Below, piece by piece: positions 54,240 to 63,236 of a stretch of 64,000 nt of DNA. A program made the translations under genes and the position numbers. This stretch comes from AP-15 sp963789025 (GTDB taxonomy: Bacteria; Pseudomonadota; Alphaproteobacteria; ATCC43930; CGMCC-115725): NCBI GenBank assembly GCA_963789025.1, contig CAWBIT010000008.1:1116001-1180000 (forward strand), written 5' to 3'. The notes beneath the pieces were generated by a model. That model was given only the letters and a program-made list of their open reading frames with translations, had not been told where the DNA came from and made no database searches. The number at the start of each line of letters is the position of its first letter. Positions within the stretch are counted from its first letter, which is position 1.

Positions 54240-55277
54240 ATGGCGACAAAGATGATTCTTACCGGTGACGTCAATCTGATGAACGCCACTGATCCGAGAA
54301 TGCCGTTCTCGCTCGTCGAGGGCGAGTTCCGGGCCGCCGATATCGTCTTTTCGAATCTGGAATGCTGTCTCTATCGGCCGCCGGCCTGGCATTCGGTCGA
54401 GCACGAGGGGTTTTATGCCGATCCCTCAGTAGCCGGCGAGGCGCTCAAATCGGCCGGCATTCATGCGGTCGGCGTCGCCAATAACGTCAACTATGGGGAA
54501 GCGGCAATTAGCGGGTCAATCGCCCGCCTGGACGAAATCGGGATCGCCCATACTGGGGCCGGGGCGAACCGGGCGGCAGCGCGGGCTCCGGTGATCCTCG
54601 AACGGGACGCGGTACGGTTCGGCTTTCTGCAGCGCAGCTCGGTCTATTGGCCGACCAACCACGAGGCCGGCGACAACAGCGCCGGCATCGCGGTGATCCG
54701 CGGGCATACCGCCTATCATGTTCCGCTGCACGGTGGCCGCCCGCCGGCCAACCGGCCGGGCATCCCGCCCGAGATCGTGACCTGGGCCGATCCGGCCTAT
54801 CTGCAATGGCTCGACGAAGACATCGCCGACCTGCAACGGCGGGCTGATGTCGTTGTCGCGTCGTTTCACTGGGGGTTGCACGAGGAAGTTCTTCACTACA
54901 TGACCGAGATCGCCCACCGGGCAATCGACGCGGGCGCCGGCATGGTCATCGGCCACGGGCCGCACTTCTCGCTGCCGATCGAGGTGTACAAAGGCAAGCC
55001 GATCTTCTACGGGCTGGGCAGCTTTTCCTTTCACACCGGCCATGGCGGCAGAAGGCATGGCGACTGGCTCGGCATGATGGTCCGGGCATCCTGGGAGCGA
55101 GAGCGGATCGAGAAGGTGGCGTTCCAATTCGTCCGCCACGATGACCGCAACCGCACGGTTCCCTGCGCGCTTGCCGATGAAGGCGCGGCGTTCGACCGGA
55201 TTGCGCGGGAGAGGGCAGGAATGGGCGCCAAGCTCGTCGCGCATGCCGATGAGGTCGCGATCGACCTCGGGACTTGA
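54240..55277 (+). CDS. CapA-family metallophosphatase-fold protein
   Basis: This 345-residue protein of the CapA (poly-gamma-glutamate capsule) family has a calcineurin-like fold. Motifs: MILTGDVNLM (first metal motif GD), FSNLECCLY, VANNVNYG, VVASFHWGLHEEV and VIGHGPHFSLPIE, then GKPIFYGLGSFSFHTGH. There is no signal peptide, which suggests a cytosolic role, and no capB or capC gene is near, so capsule synthesis is unlikely. AGGGGTG precedes the ATG. The position before the ferredoxin genes is on the same strand. Confidence 0.85.
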   Translation: MATKMILTGDVNLMNATDPRMPFSLVEGEFRAADIVFSNLECCLYRPPAWHSVEHEGFYADPSVAGEALKSAGIHAVGVANNVNYGEAAISGSIARLDEIGIAHTGAGANRAAARAPVILERDAVRFGFLQRSSVYWPTNHEAGDNSAGIAVIRGHTAYHVPLHGGRPPANRPGIPPEIVTWADPAYLQWLDEDIADLQRRADVVVASFHWGLHEEVLHYMTEIAHRAIDAGAGMVIGHGPHFSLPIEVYKGKPIFYGLGSFSFHTGHGGRRHGDWLGMMVRASWERERIEKVAFQFVRHDDRNRTVPCALADEGAAFDRIARERAGMGAKLVAHADEVAIDLGT

Positions 55278-55344
55278 CGCCGGGTGGCCGGTGGCGGTTT
55301 AGATCGGCCTTGGCTTTGCCCCGTATCCAACCGACAGGAAAAAG

Positions 55345-55668
55345 ATGCCGAAAGTCACTTATGTACATCCGAACGGGGCGCGCGAAGTGCTCGATGTGCC
55401 GCTCGGCACCAGCGTCATGCGGGCGGCGATCGTCAACGGCGTCGATGGCATCGTTGCCGAGTGCGGCGGCGAGATGATGTGCGCCACCTGCCATGTCTAT
55501 GTGGAGCCGGACCAGCTCGATCGCACGCCGTCCCAGTCGGACGACGAGAAGGCGATGCTCGAATTTACTGCGAGTGAGCGCAAGCCGAACAGCCGGTTGA
55601 GCTGCCAATTGGTCGCAACTGCCGAATTCGACGGTCTCGTCGTCTACCTGCCCGAGACGCAGGTCTGA
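55345..55668 (+). CDS. [2Fe-2S] ferredoxin, adrenodoxin/putidaredoxin type
   Basis: This 107-residue electron carrier has cluster ligands in ECGGEMMCATCHVYV plus a fourth Cys in SRLSCQLVAT, the C-x5-C-x2-C...C pattern of adrenodoxin-type ferredoxins that serve cytochromes P450 or ring hydroxylases. The acidic DQLDRTPSQSDDEKAMLE helix is the usual reductase-binding surface. The stop overlaps the next ATG (TGATG), so it is cotranslated with its reductase. No P450 gene is in the window. Confidence 0.93.
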   Translation: MPKVTYVHPNGAREVLDVPLGTSVMRAAIVNGVDGIVAECGGEMMCATCHVYVEPDQLDRTPSQSDDEKAMLEFTASERKPNSRLSCQLVATAEFDGLVVYLPETQV

Positions 55669-56906
55669 TGCCGGCTCCGGTCGTCGCCATCATCGGCGCC
55701 GGCCAAGCCGGTTTCCAGGCTGCTGCCTCATTGCGCGACGCCGGCTTCGCCGGCCGCGTCGTGCTGCTTGGCGACGAGCCCGTTCTGCCCTACCAGCGCC
55801 CGCCGCTGTCGAAATCATACCTCGCCGGTCAATCCGGGGTCGATGATCTGTGGCTGCGGCCCGCCGAGTTTTACGCCAAGCAGCAGATCGATCTCGTCTA
55901 CGGCGATGCCGTGACGGCAATAGACCGCGGACAGCGGCGCCTGCATCTGGCCTCGGGCATTAATATCTCGTGGGACCATCTGGTCTTTGCGACCGGTGCC
56001 GGGTGTCGTCCGCTGGCTGTGCCCGGAGCCGAATTGGACGGCGTATTGACGCTGCGCACCCTAGCCGATGCGGATGACCTGCGGCAGCGGCTGGAGGAGG
56101 CGCGCGCGGTCGTGGTCGTCGGCGCAGGCTTTATCGGCCTCGAATTCGCCGCCGTTGCACTCGCGCGCGGCACCGCTGTCCACATCATCGAAGTGACCCG
56201 TCAGCCAATGGGCCGGGTAGTTTCCGAGCCAGTGTCGCGGTTCTTTACCCAAGCGCATATCGGCTGGGGAGCCGAGGTCGCGCTCGGCACCGGAGTAGTC
56301 CGAATGTTCGGCGCGGGCGGCCGTGTTGCCGGGGTCGAGACGACCGATGGCCGGCGTATTCCCGCGGATCTGGTGCTGATCTGCATCGGCGTCATCCCGC
56401 ATGCCGAACTGGCCCGCGATGCCGGACTCGCGGTCGATAACGGCATCGTTGTCGACGAATATTTGATGACCAGCGACCCGGCGATCTCCGCCATTGGCGA
56501 TTGCGCCAATTTCCCGACCCCTTTCGCGCCGGTTCGCGTGCGCCTCGAATCTGTGCAGAACGCGGTGGACCAAGGACGCTGCGTCGCCGACCGTCTCGCC
56601 GGCCGGCCGCTGCCTTACCAGAAAGTACCGTGGTTTTGGAGCGACCAGAGCGATCTAAAATTGCAGATCGCCGGCATTACGATAGGCCACGAGACATCGG
56701 TTCTGCGCGGCAACCCGGCCGACCGCAATTTCTCGGTATTCTGCTTCCGCGGCGGGCGGTTGATCGGCGTCGAGTCCGTCAATCGAACAGCCGACCACGT
56801 CGTCGCGCGGCGGCTGTTGGCGGCCGACCCGGAATTGTCGCCACAGCAGGCAGCCGATGAAAGTTACGATCTACGGGCCCACGCTCGCAGGCTGCCTGGC
56901 CGCTAG
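55668..56906 (+). CDS. NAD(P)H-ferredoxin reductase, putidaredoxin-reductase type
   Basis: This 412-residue FAD protein has an N-terminal dinucleotide fold VVAIIGAGQAGFQAAASLRD, LPYQRPPLSKSYLAGQ, a second NAD-binding fold AVVVVGAGFIGLEFAAVALA, and the FAD-end motif ISAIGDCANFPTPF. The C-terminal domain ends PWFWSDQSDLKLQIAG, typical of PdR/CamA-like reductases. It transfers electrons from NAD(P)H to the adjacent ferredoxin. The start overlaps the ferredoxin stop. Confidence 0.94.
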   Translation: MPAPVVAIIGAGQAGFQAAASLRDAGFAGRVVLLGDEPVLPYQRPPLSKSYLAGQSGVDDLWLRPAEFYAKQQIDLVYGDAVTAIDRGQRRLHLASGINISWDHLVFATGAGCRPLAVPGAELDGVLTLRTLADADDLRQRLEEARAVVVVGAGFIGLEFAAVALARGTAVHIIEVTRQPMGRVVSEPVSRFFTQAHIGWGAEVALGTGVVRMFGAGGRVAGVETTDGRRIPADLVLICIGVIPHAELARDAGLAVDNGIVVDEYLMTSDPAISAIGDCANFPTPFAPVRVRLESVQNAVDQGRCVADRLAGRPLPYQKVPWFWSDQSDLKLQIAGITIGHETSVLRGNPADRNFSVFCFRGGRLIGVESVNRTADHVVARRLLAADPELSPQQAADESYDLRAHARRLPGR

Positions 56907-56921
56907 ACATGTGAGGAGCGA

Positions 56922-57884
56922 ATGGCAAACAAACCCTACATCATCGCGTTGGAGGAGCATTACTTCGACCCTGAGGTGAAGCGGCACATCACCGGATTGG
57001 ACATGACCACTGCGCCCCGGATCGTCGAGCGTCTCGACGATGTCGGCGCGTTGCGGCTGCGGGAGATGGACGAGGCCGGCATCGATTTGCAGGTGTTGTC
57101 GCACGCCAATCCGGGCCTCCAGAAACTGGATGCCGAGACCGCTGTCGGGTTGGCGCGCGGCGCCAACGACCGGCTCTACGAAACAGTGCGAGGGCATCCC
57201 GACCGGTTCGCCGCTTTTGCGGCAATCCCCACTCCCGATCCGAAGGCTGCGGCCGACGAGCTGGAGCGCACTGTTACCAAGCTCGGCTTCAAGGGTGCGC
57301 TGGTAAACGGGCTGACGAATGGGCTCTTCCTCGACGACAAGCGGTTCTGGCCGATTTTCGAGAGGGCACAGGCGCTCGACGTGCCGCTCTACATGCATCC
57401 CTCGACTCCGCATCCCGCCGTCATCGAGGCCTATTACAAGGATTATGTGGCGCAGTACCCTTCACTGCTGCGCGCCGCCTGGGGATTCACGGTCGAGACT
57501 GCAACGCAAGGCGTTCGTCTGGTGTTGAGCGGCGTGTTCGACGCCTATCCCGGTCTGAAGATCATTCTCGGCCACCTCGGCGAGGGCCTGCCGTTTTATC
57601 TCTGGCGCATCAACATGGGGCTGGCGCGAGACGGCAAGGGCGGCAAGGGCTTCCGCGACACCTTCTGCGAGCACTTCTACATTACGACGAGCGGCTTCTT
57701 CTCCGATCCCGCCCTGCTGTGCTGCATGATGGAAATGGGGATCGACCGCATTCTCTTCTCGGTCGACTATCCGTTTGTCGACAACCCGCCGGGCACCAGA
57801 TGGACGGAAACCTTGCCACTATGCGCGGAAGACAAGGAGAAGCTGTTGAACGGCAATGCCAAGCGGCTGTTGAAAATCGAGTAG
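56922..57884 (+). CDS. Amidohydrolase-2 family decarboxylase (gamma-resorcylate decarboxylase-like)
   Basis: This 320-residue metal-dependent barrel enzyme has metal ligands as expected for 2,6-dihydroxybenzoate (gamma-resorcylate) decarboxylase: IIALEEHYF at the N-terminus, VPLYMHPSTPHP, ILGHLGEGLPFYLWRIN and LFSVDYPFVDN. TTSGFFSDPALLCCMMEMG is also typical. Such enzymes reversibly decarboxylate hydroxybenzoates without a cofactor. It begins 15 bases after the reductase stop and is probably in the same operon, suggesting an aromatic pathway in which the ferredoxin system feeds an oxygenase coded elsewhere. Confidence 0.88.
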   Translation: MANKPYIIALEEHYFDPEVKRHITGLDMTTAPRIVERLDDVGALRLREMDEAGIDLQVLSHANPGLQKLDAETAVGLARGANDRLYETVRGHPDRFAAFAAIPTPDPKAAADELERTVTKLGFKGALVNGLTNGLFLDDKRFWPIFERAQALDVPLYMHPSTPHPAVIEAYYKDYVAQYPSLLRAAWGFTVETATQGVRLVLSGVFDAYPGLKIILGHLGEGLPFYLWRINMGLARDGKGGKGFRDTFCEHFYITTSGFFSDPALLCCMMEMGIDRILFSVDYPFVDNPPGTRWTETLPLCAEDKEKLLNGNAKRLLKIE

Positions 57885-57995
57885 CGCTGATCTGGAAACA
57901 CGATCGATCGCGCGCCGATTGGCTCGCGAAGATTTAGGTTGGGCGCAACCGAGCAGCCGCCCTCAGCGCGCCCAATCGTCCAGAGCCCGGTGGGG

Positions 57996-58478
57996 TCAGC
58001 CGGTCATCGCGGCGTGGTCTGATTGCTCCCGCTGCCCCGATGCCGGCAGGTGCCAGCGCTGATCGCGGTTGTCGAGACGGCCAGCGCGCCGGTGCCGTTG
58101 CAGCGCGATACCGAGGTGGTTCGGCCGGACCGTCATGCCGAATTCCCGCGACAAGTGATTGAGGATGTCGGTCGCGGTGGCCCCATCGGGATGCGCCTTG
58201 ACCGCCCGCAGAGTGGCATCGCTCAAGGACACGCTCGCCGCCGCCTGCTGGCTGCCGCGCGCTCTGCGCTGCGGGGCGGCTGCCGGGGCAGGTCTTGCCG
58301 GACGTCCGCGCCGCCGTCTTTCGGCTGTAGCGGCACTGCCGCCGAATCGCGTCAAAACGCGTTCGGTGATCTCCAGTTCATTGAGCTGATCAGCCAGCTT
58401 TGTCCGTTCGGCATCAATCCGCGCCAGCCGCTCGGAAATCCGCTGCTTTTCCTGCCCAATTTCATCCAACGTCGCCAT
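57996..58478 (-). CDS. Coiled-coil plus winged-helix-like small protein
   Basis: This 160-residue protein has residues 1-48 as a predicted coiled coil (EIGQEKQRISERLARIDAER and KLADQLNELEITERVL), a basic Ala/Pro/Arg linker (RRRRGRPARPAPAAAPQRR) that looks like an AT-hook, and a C-terminal HTH-like unit (AVKAHPDGATATDILNHLSR then VRPNHLGIALQRHRRAGRL). DNA binding is inferred. GGAGGGAG lies close before the ATG at 58478. The family is unknown to me. Confidence 0.65.
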   Translation of the reverse strand: MATLDEIGQEKQRISERLARIDAERTKLADQLNELEITERVLTRFGGSAATAERRRRGRPARPAPAAAPQRRARGSQQAAASVSLSDATLRAVKAHPDGATATDILNHLSREFGMTVRPNHLGIALQRHRRAGRLDNRDQRWHLPASGQREQSDHAAMTG

Positions 58479-59225
58479 CTGGTCTACTCCCTCCTCGTCT
58501 CCCAATAGCGAGCCCTCACGCTATTGCGCCGTTATTCTCCGATAAATGGAGGATTAGCGCATCGAAAAAAGGCCGCGTGCAACAAATTATTACTGTTTGA
58601 TGTCGGGGCAACGGACTCGCCGCACTGCGGTAGTCACGATCGCGACCCCGAGCCGTAAGGATGCCGATCCGACGGGACGCAGTTCCGGGTGCGAGATTCG
58701 CCCTCTGGCGGCGTGCGATACTACGTCAGGTTCGACAGCGGCAAACATAATCGAAGCGATGTTGGCGAAACGGAAGACCGATCCCGAAAATAGCCGTAAT
58801 GGCATGGTATCGAGTCAAATTTGGGCGGCCGGGCGCAGTTTCCGCTGAGTTAAGGATTTTTACTCGAATGCCATTTAAATTCGAATCCACAGATGCTCAG
58901 TTCGCGAACTTCCAGTGTCAGTAGGTCATCCGTCACTCATCGGAGGGCGGGGTGTGCCAGTTGCTCCTGTTCAAGCCCCTACAGCCACGATCCGGCGATT
59001 TACCTGGCTGTTCTTGCTGGCTGTTATTCGGTGTTATTCCGCCGCCCTGCGGCCAAAGAAGCGAGGATTTCCGCGGCGCATCCCGGCTCCTCTGCTGTTT
59101 TTTTCGATGCATATCAGCGAAAACAGCGACGGCCTCGGCTCGGGCGGTGAGCTGCGTTGACACTGCAGGGGCGGGTCGATCATGTTGCGGCGCCCTCGAA
59201 CACCGCCAGCCCACTCGGGACAGCC
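58479..59225. other. Long intergenic stretch, no gene supported
   Basis: About 750 bases separate the coiled-coil gene from dapD. Frames of 60-95 codons occur on both strands, but none has a good ribosome site with family motifs. A minus-strand frame at 58590-58805 is the most protein-like but was not recognised. An AT-richer patch lies at 58555-58600. Confidence 0.4.
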
Positions 59226-60083
59226 ATGACCGACGCTAATCTCGCCGCCACTATCGATGCCGCCTGGGAAGCCCGCGACACGCTCGGGCCGCAGAGCCGC
59301 GGCGCCTACCGCGAGGCCGTCGAGGAAGCACTCGACGCGCTGGATGAGGGTCGGGCGCGCGTCGCCGAGAAGACAACCCAAGGATGGCAGGTTCACCAAT
59401 GGCTCAAAAAGGCGGTATTGCTGTCGTTCCGCCTCAGCGACATGGTCGAGATCCCGGGCGGTCCGATCGACCCCGAGCGCGGTGCGGCGCGGTGGTGGGA
59501 CAAGGTGCCGTCCAAATTCGCCGGATGGTCGTCGAACCGCTTCCGCGATGCTGGATTTCGTGCTGTGCCGGGATCGATCGTGCGCCGCTCGGCCTATATC
59601 GCGCCCAATGTCGTCTTGATGCCGAGCTTTGTGAATGTCGGCGCCTATGTCGACGCCGGTACGATGGTCGACACCTGGGCGACGGTCGGCTCCTGCGCGC
59701 AGATCGGCAAGAATTGCCATCTCTCGGGCGGCGTCGGGATCGGCGGGGTCCTCGAGCCGCTGCAGGCCGAGCCGGTGATCATCGAGGATAACTGCTTCAT
59801 CGGGGCGCGCAGCGAAGTCGTCGAAGGAGTCGTCGTCGAGACCGGTGCGGTTCTGGCAATGGGCACCTTTATCGGCGCCACGACCAAGATCGTCGACCGC
59901 GACACCGGCGAGATCCTGATGGGCCGGGTGCCGGCCTATTCGGTCGTCGTGCCCGGCTCGTTGCCCGGCAAGAACCTGCCCGGCGGCCGGCCGGGCCCGA
60001 GCCTCTATTGCGCGGTCATCGTCAAGAAGGTCGACGAGGGCACCCGGGCGCGGACTTCGATCAACGAGTTGCTGCGGGAATGA
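59226..60083 (+). CDS. dapD: 2,3,4,5-tetrahydropyridine-2,6-dicarboxylate N-succinyltransferase
   Basis: This 285-residue enzyme transfers succinyl from succinyl-CoA in the succinylase branch of lysine and diaminopimelate synthesis. The left-handed beta-helix hexapeptides are visible as APNVVLMPSFVNVGAYVDAG, TMVDTWATVGSCAQIGKNC and SGGVGIGGVLEPLQAEPVII, with the C-terminal SLPGKNLPGGRPGPSLYCAV. The ATG at 59226 gives the standard length (E. coli DapD is 274). The stop overlaps the dapE start by four bases. Confidence 0.97.
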   Translation: MTDANLAATIDAAWEARDTLGPQSRGAYREAVEEALDALDEGRARVAEKTTQGWQVHQWLKKAVLLSFRLSDMVEIPGGPIDPERGAARWWDKVPSKFAGWSSNRFRDAGFRAVPGSIVRRSAYIAPNVVLMPSFVNVGAYVDAGTMVDTWATVGSCAQIGKNCHLSGGVGIGGVLEPLQAEPVIIEDNCFIGARSEVVEGVVVETGAVLAMGTFIGATTKIVDRDTGEILMGRVPAYSVVVPGSLPGKNLPGGRPGPSLYCAVIVKKVDEGTRARTSINELLRE

Positions 60084-61237
60084 CCGAGACGGCTCTCGAC
60101 CCGGCAGCGCTCGCCGCCGCGCTGATCCGCCGCCCGAGCGTCACCCCGAAGGACGAGGGCGCGCTCGACCTCGTTGCGGCTGCATTGGAGAAGCTGGGGT
60201 TCGATTGTCGCCGTCTGGTCTTTGGCGATATTCATAACCTCTACGCCCGCCGCGGCAATCGCAGCCCCAATCTGTGTTTCGCCGGCCATACCGATGTGGT
60301 GCCCACCGGGGCTGCCGAGGCCTGGTCCTTCGATCCCTTCTCGGCCAGCCTGCGTGATGACGCGCTGTGCGGCCGCGGCGCTGTCGACATGAAGGGAGCG
60401 ATTGCCGCCTTCATCACGGCGGTGGAGCGCTTCCTCAATGAGCGCGGGGGTGAGCGCGGGCGGGACCTTGCCGGATCGATCAGTCTGTTGATCACCGGGG
60501 ACGAGGAGGGCGACGCGGTCAACGGCACGCGCAAAGTGCTGGAATGGCTGGCAGAGCGCGGCGAGAAAATCGATGCCTGTCTCGTCGGCGAGCCAACCAG
60601 CGCGCAATCACTCGGCGATATGATCAAGATCGGCCGGCGCGGCAGCATGACGGGCCGTCTGACAGTGCACGGCGTGCAGGGTCACACGGCCTACCCGCAT
60701 CTCGCGGACAATGCCGCTCATCGTCTTGTTGCAATGCTTCACGCGCTTACTGCCGCCGAGTTCGACCGGGGCTCTGAGCATTTCCAGCCCTCCACTCTGC
60801 AGATCTCGACAATCGACATCGGCAACCCGGCCTCGAATGTAATCCCGGCGGCCGCGCGGGCGGTGTTCAACATTCGCTTCAATGATTGCTGGACGAGCGA
60901 GAAGCTCGGGCGCTGGCTCAGGCGGCGGCTCGATGAGGTCGGCGGGCGTTACACGCTCGATATTTCAGTCGGCGGGGAAGCGTTTGTCGTTGCGCCGGGT
61001 ATGCTCAGCGACTGCCTTGCCGAGGCGATCCGGCGGGTCACCGGCAGGACGCCCGAACTCAGCACCACCGGCGGCACCTCCGACGCACGGTTCATCCGGG
61101 CCCACTGTCCAGTCGCCGAATTTGGCCTCGTCGGATTGACCATGCACAAGGTGGACGAGCGGGTCGAGCTCTCGGACCTCGCCGGTCTGACCGAGATCTA
61201 TCACACCTTTCTCGACTTGTTCTTCGACCATTCCTGA
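60080..61237 (+). CDS. dapE: Succinyl-diaminopimelate desuccinylase
   Basis: This 385-residue M20-family di-zinc hydrolase releases succinate from N-succinyl-LL-diaminopimelate. Metal and catalytic motifs: NLCFAGHTDVVPTG (His and catalytic Asp), CGRGAVDMKGAIAAF (bridging Asp), ITGDEEGDAVNGTRKVLEW (Glu pair), and STTGGTSDARFIRAHCPVAE near the end. The start ATG overlaps the dapD stop (ATGA), so the pair is coupled. Confidence 0.97.
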   Translation: MTETALDPAALAAALIRRPSVTPKDEGALDLVAAALEKLGFDCRRLVFGDIHNLYARRGNRSPNLCFAGHTDVVPTGAAEAWSFDPFSASLRDDALCGRGAVDMKGAIAAFITAVERFLNERGGERGRDLAGSISLLITGDEEGDAVNGTRKVLEWLAERGEKIDACLVGEPTSAQSLGDMIKIGRRGSMTGRLTVHGVQGHTAYPHLADNAAHRLVAMLHALTAAEFDRGSEHFQPSTLQISTIDIGNPASNVIPAAARAVFNIRFNDCWTSEKLGRWLRRRLDEVGGRYTLDISVGGEAFVVAPGMLSDCLAEAIRRVTGRTPELSTTGGTSDARFIRAHCPVAEFGLVGLTMHKVDERVELSDLAGLTEIYHTFLDLFFDHS

Positions 61238-61275
61238 GAGCGGCGTCGGAATGATCTTTCGCTGCATTGCGGCCG

Positions 61276-61391
61276 TGCGTGCTTCGAGACACGCCCTTCG
61301 GGCGTTCCTCAGCATGAGGTGGGTTCTTGGTGGGACATAGAAATACTCCTCATCCTGAGGAGGCCGCGGGGCGGCCGTCTCGAAGGACGCT
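61276..61391. repeat. Dispersed inverted-repeat element, second copy
   Basis: The left arm near 61276-61319 (GTGCTTCGAGACACGCCCTT with CCTCAGCATGAGG) and right arm near 61349-61391 (CTCATCCTGAGGAGGCCGC and CGTCTCGAAGGACGC) form the same element as at 38789-38914, here after dapE. Confidence 0.9.
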
Positions 61392-61418
61392 CGACGGTTA
61401 TCCGGCCCCAAGCCGCTG

Positions 61419-61991
61419 ATGCCGACGGCATGGTCGGAAGTACGGCTGGCGCTCATCGGTGCGCTGCGGCTGGCGCGCGGGGACCGCGGCGGCCTGGCGT
61501 GTTTCGACCGCTCGCTAGACGGGTTCTGGCGCTCTTTCCGTGCCGCCGTCATCAGTTATCCGCTCTATCTGGTCCTACTGTCGTTGCGCGTGACCATCGC
61601 CGAGTGGGAGAGGTCGGGGGCTTTCTTGATCATCACGGTCGAGACGATTGCCTATGTCATCGCCTGGACCGCGTTCCCGCTGATGATGCTTATCGTGACG
61701 CAACGGATCGGCCGGCCTCACCGCTTCTTCGATTTCATGGTCCCGTACAACTGGTCGCAGGCGCCTCAGAGCGCGCTCTTCGTGCTTGTCGGCTTAGAGG
61801 CCGAGAGCGGGGTATTGGGTGCCCAAGCCGCCCAGGCAATCGAGGTCGCGGCTGCCGTCGCTGTCCTCGTCTACGAGTGGTTCATCGCCCGCGTCGCGCT
61901 CGACACGACCGCCTCGGCCGCGGTGTTCGTTGTCGTCGTGGACCTTTTGCTCGGCGTACTGATCAGCCACTTCGCGAGCGGCCTCTATTGA
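61419..61991 (+). CDS. Hypothetical membrane protein, about five helices
   Basis: This 190-residue protein has hydrophobic segments near residues 45-62, 70-95, 115-130, 140-160 and 165-185 (for example AVISYPLYLVLLSLRV and IITVETIAYVIAWTAFPLMM). FFDFMVPYNWSQAPQSALFV lies in the middle. It resembles a Yip1-like membrane domain in layout, but I cannot assign it. It converges with the glutathione peroxidase gene with a 7-base overlap of the 3' ends. Confidence 0.7.
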   Translation: MPTAWSEVRLALIGALRLARGDRGGLACFDRSLDGFWRSFRAAVISYPLYLVLLSLRVTIAEWERSGAFLIITVETIAYVIAWTAFPLMMLIVTQRIGRPHRFFDFMVPYNWSQAPQSALFVLVGLEAESGVLGAQAAQAIEVAAAVAVLVYEWFIARVALDTTASAAVFVVVVDLLLGVLISHFASGLY

Positions 61992-62485
61992 GGCTCTTGG
62001 GGCAGTAGCCGCTCGATTTCAGCCGTGATGCGGCGGTCGCTCGGGGAGACTTGCGCCGGCCACGCGCCAGCGAGCTGGCCGTCGGGTCCCACCAGATATT
62101 TATGAAAGTTCCAGCGCGGCGTGCCGCCTTCACCGAGACTTTCCGAAATCCAGCGGTAGAACGGGTGGGCCTCGCCGCCGATGACTCGGTACTTTTCGGT
62201 CAACGGGAAGCCGACCGAATAATTTGTGCTGCAGAACTCCTTGATTTCTTCGGGCGAGCCCGGCTCTTGCCGGCCAAAGTCGTTGGACGGAACGCCGAGC
62301 ACAACGAGTCCACGATCGCGATAGCGCTGCCACAAGGCTTCGAGATCGCTGTATTGTGGGGTGTACCCGCAAAAGGAAGCGGTATTGACGACGAGCACCG
62401 GCTGCCCGCGCCACGCATCGAGCGGCAGGCGCTCTCCGTCGATCGAAACGAACTCGAATTGGTAGGCGTCATCGGTGTCAGTCAT
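61985..62485 (-). CDS. Glutathione peroxidase family protein
   Basis: This 166-residue thioredoxin-fold peroxidase reduces hydroperoxides using thiols. Motifs: VLVVNTASFCGYTPQYSDLE with the peroxidatic Cys, VLGVPSNDFGRQEPGS with the family Gln position, and WNFHKYLVGPDG with the catalytic Trp-Asn. The ATG at 62485 follows GGAGG, whereas the longer frame to 62677 has no homology. Confidence 0.93.
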   Translation of the reverse strand: MTDTDDAYQFEFVSIDGERLPLDAWRGQPVLVVNTASFCGYTPQYSDLEALWQRYRDRGLVVLGVPSNDFGRQEPGSPEEIKEFCSTNYSVGFPLTEKYRVIGGEAHPFYRWISESLGEGGTPRWNFHKYLVGPDGQLAGAWPAQVSPSDRRITAEIERLLPQEPQ

Positions 62486-62570
62486 CGCGACCTCCGGCGG
62501 CTCGAAAGTTTGCAGCAATGCCGAATAGCATAGCGCGCCTTCGGTCACACTGCAGCGACGGGATTTCAGA

Positions 62571-63203
62571 TTGCTTTTAGCATTCCTGCTGAAGGGCATC
62601 GCTGTCGGCATCGTGATCGCCGTGCCGGTCGGCCCGGTCGGCATCATGTGCGTCCGTCGGACGATCTTCGAAGGCAAGCGGGCCGGCTTCGTCTCCGGGC
62701 TCGGCGCCGCGACGGCGGATGCCCTTTTCGGGTGTATCGCCGCGTTCGGCCTGACCTTTGTTTCCGATTGGCTGATCGGCTATCACCAATGGCTGCGCAT
62801 CGCCGGCGGGTGTTACCTGCTCTATGTTGGCGGCTCCGCATTGCTCGCCGAGCCCGAATCCAAGCAATCCTCCGAACCCGATGCCGAGGGGGTGCTGCGG
62901 GATTTTCTGCCGACCTTCGCTTTGACCTTGACCAATCCGATCACAATCCTGGCCTTCCTCGGCATCTTTTCCGCCCTTGGCCTCAGCGGCGCCGACGCCA
63001 CCTTCTCCCGCGCAGCCATCCTGGTGCTCGGGGTGTGGCTCGGTTCCCTGCTGTGGTGGCTGGCGCTGACCTTCGGGCTCGGATCGCTGTTCCGGTCCTT
63101 CGAAGCGCGTCATCTGAAATGGATCAACCGTGCCTCGGGGATCATCCTTTCGCTGTCCGGGGCAGGGCTGCTCGCCGCACCGCTGATTGCGCATATGAGC
63201 TGA
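62571..63203 (+). CDS. LysE/RhtB family exporter
   Basis: This 210-residue inner-membrane protein with about six helices has the family signature AVPVGPVGIMCVRRTIFEG near residue 18 and LTNPITILAFLGIFSALG in the middle. Members export amino acids or related compounds. The start is a TTG at 62571 with GACGGGA upstream; no ATG fits the conserved N-terminus. The substrate is not predictable. Confidence 0.88.
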   Translation: MLLAFLLKGIAVGIVIAVPVGPVGIMCVRRTIFEGKRAGFVSGLGAATADALFGCIAAFGLTFVSDWLIGYHQWLRIAGGCYLLYVGGSALLAEPESKQSSEPDAEGVLRDFLPTFALTLTNPITILAFLGIFSALGLSGADATFSRAAILVLGVWLGSLLWWLALTFGLGSLFRSFEARHLKWINRASGIILSLSGAGLLAAPLIAHMS

Positions 63204-63236
63204 TGCCGCCGAGGCTCGGCTACGGGAGAAAATTGC

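Noticed and set aside
58590..58805. 71-codon minus-strand frame with a hydrophobic N-terminus
   Set aside because: No recognisable motif, and the opposite strand is equally open; not enough support to call a gene.
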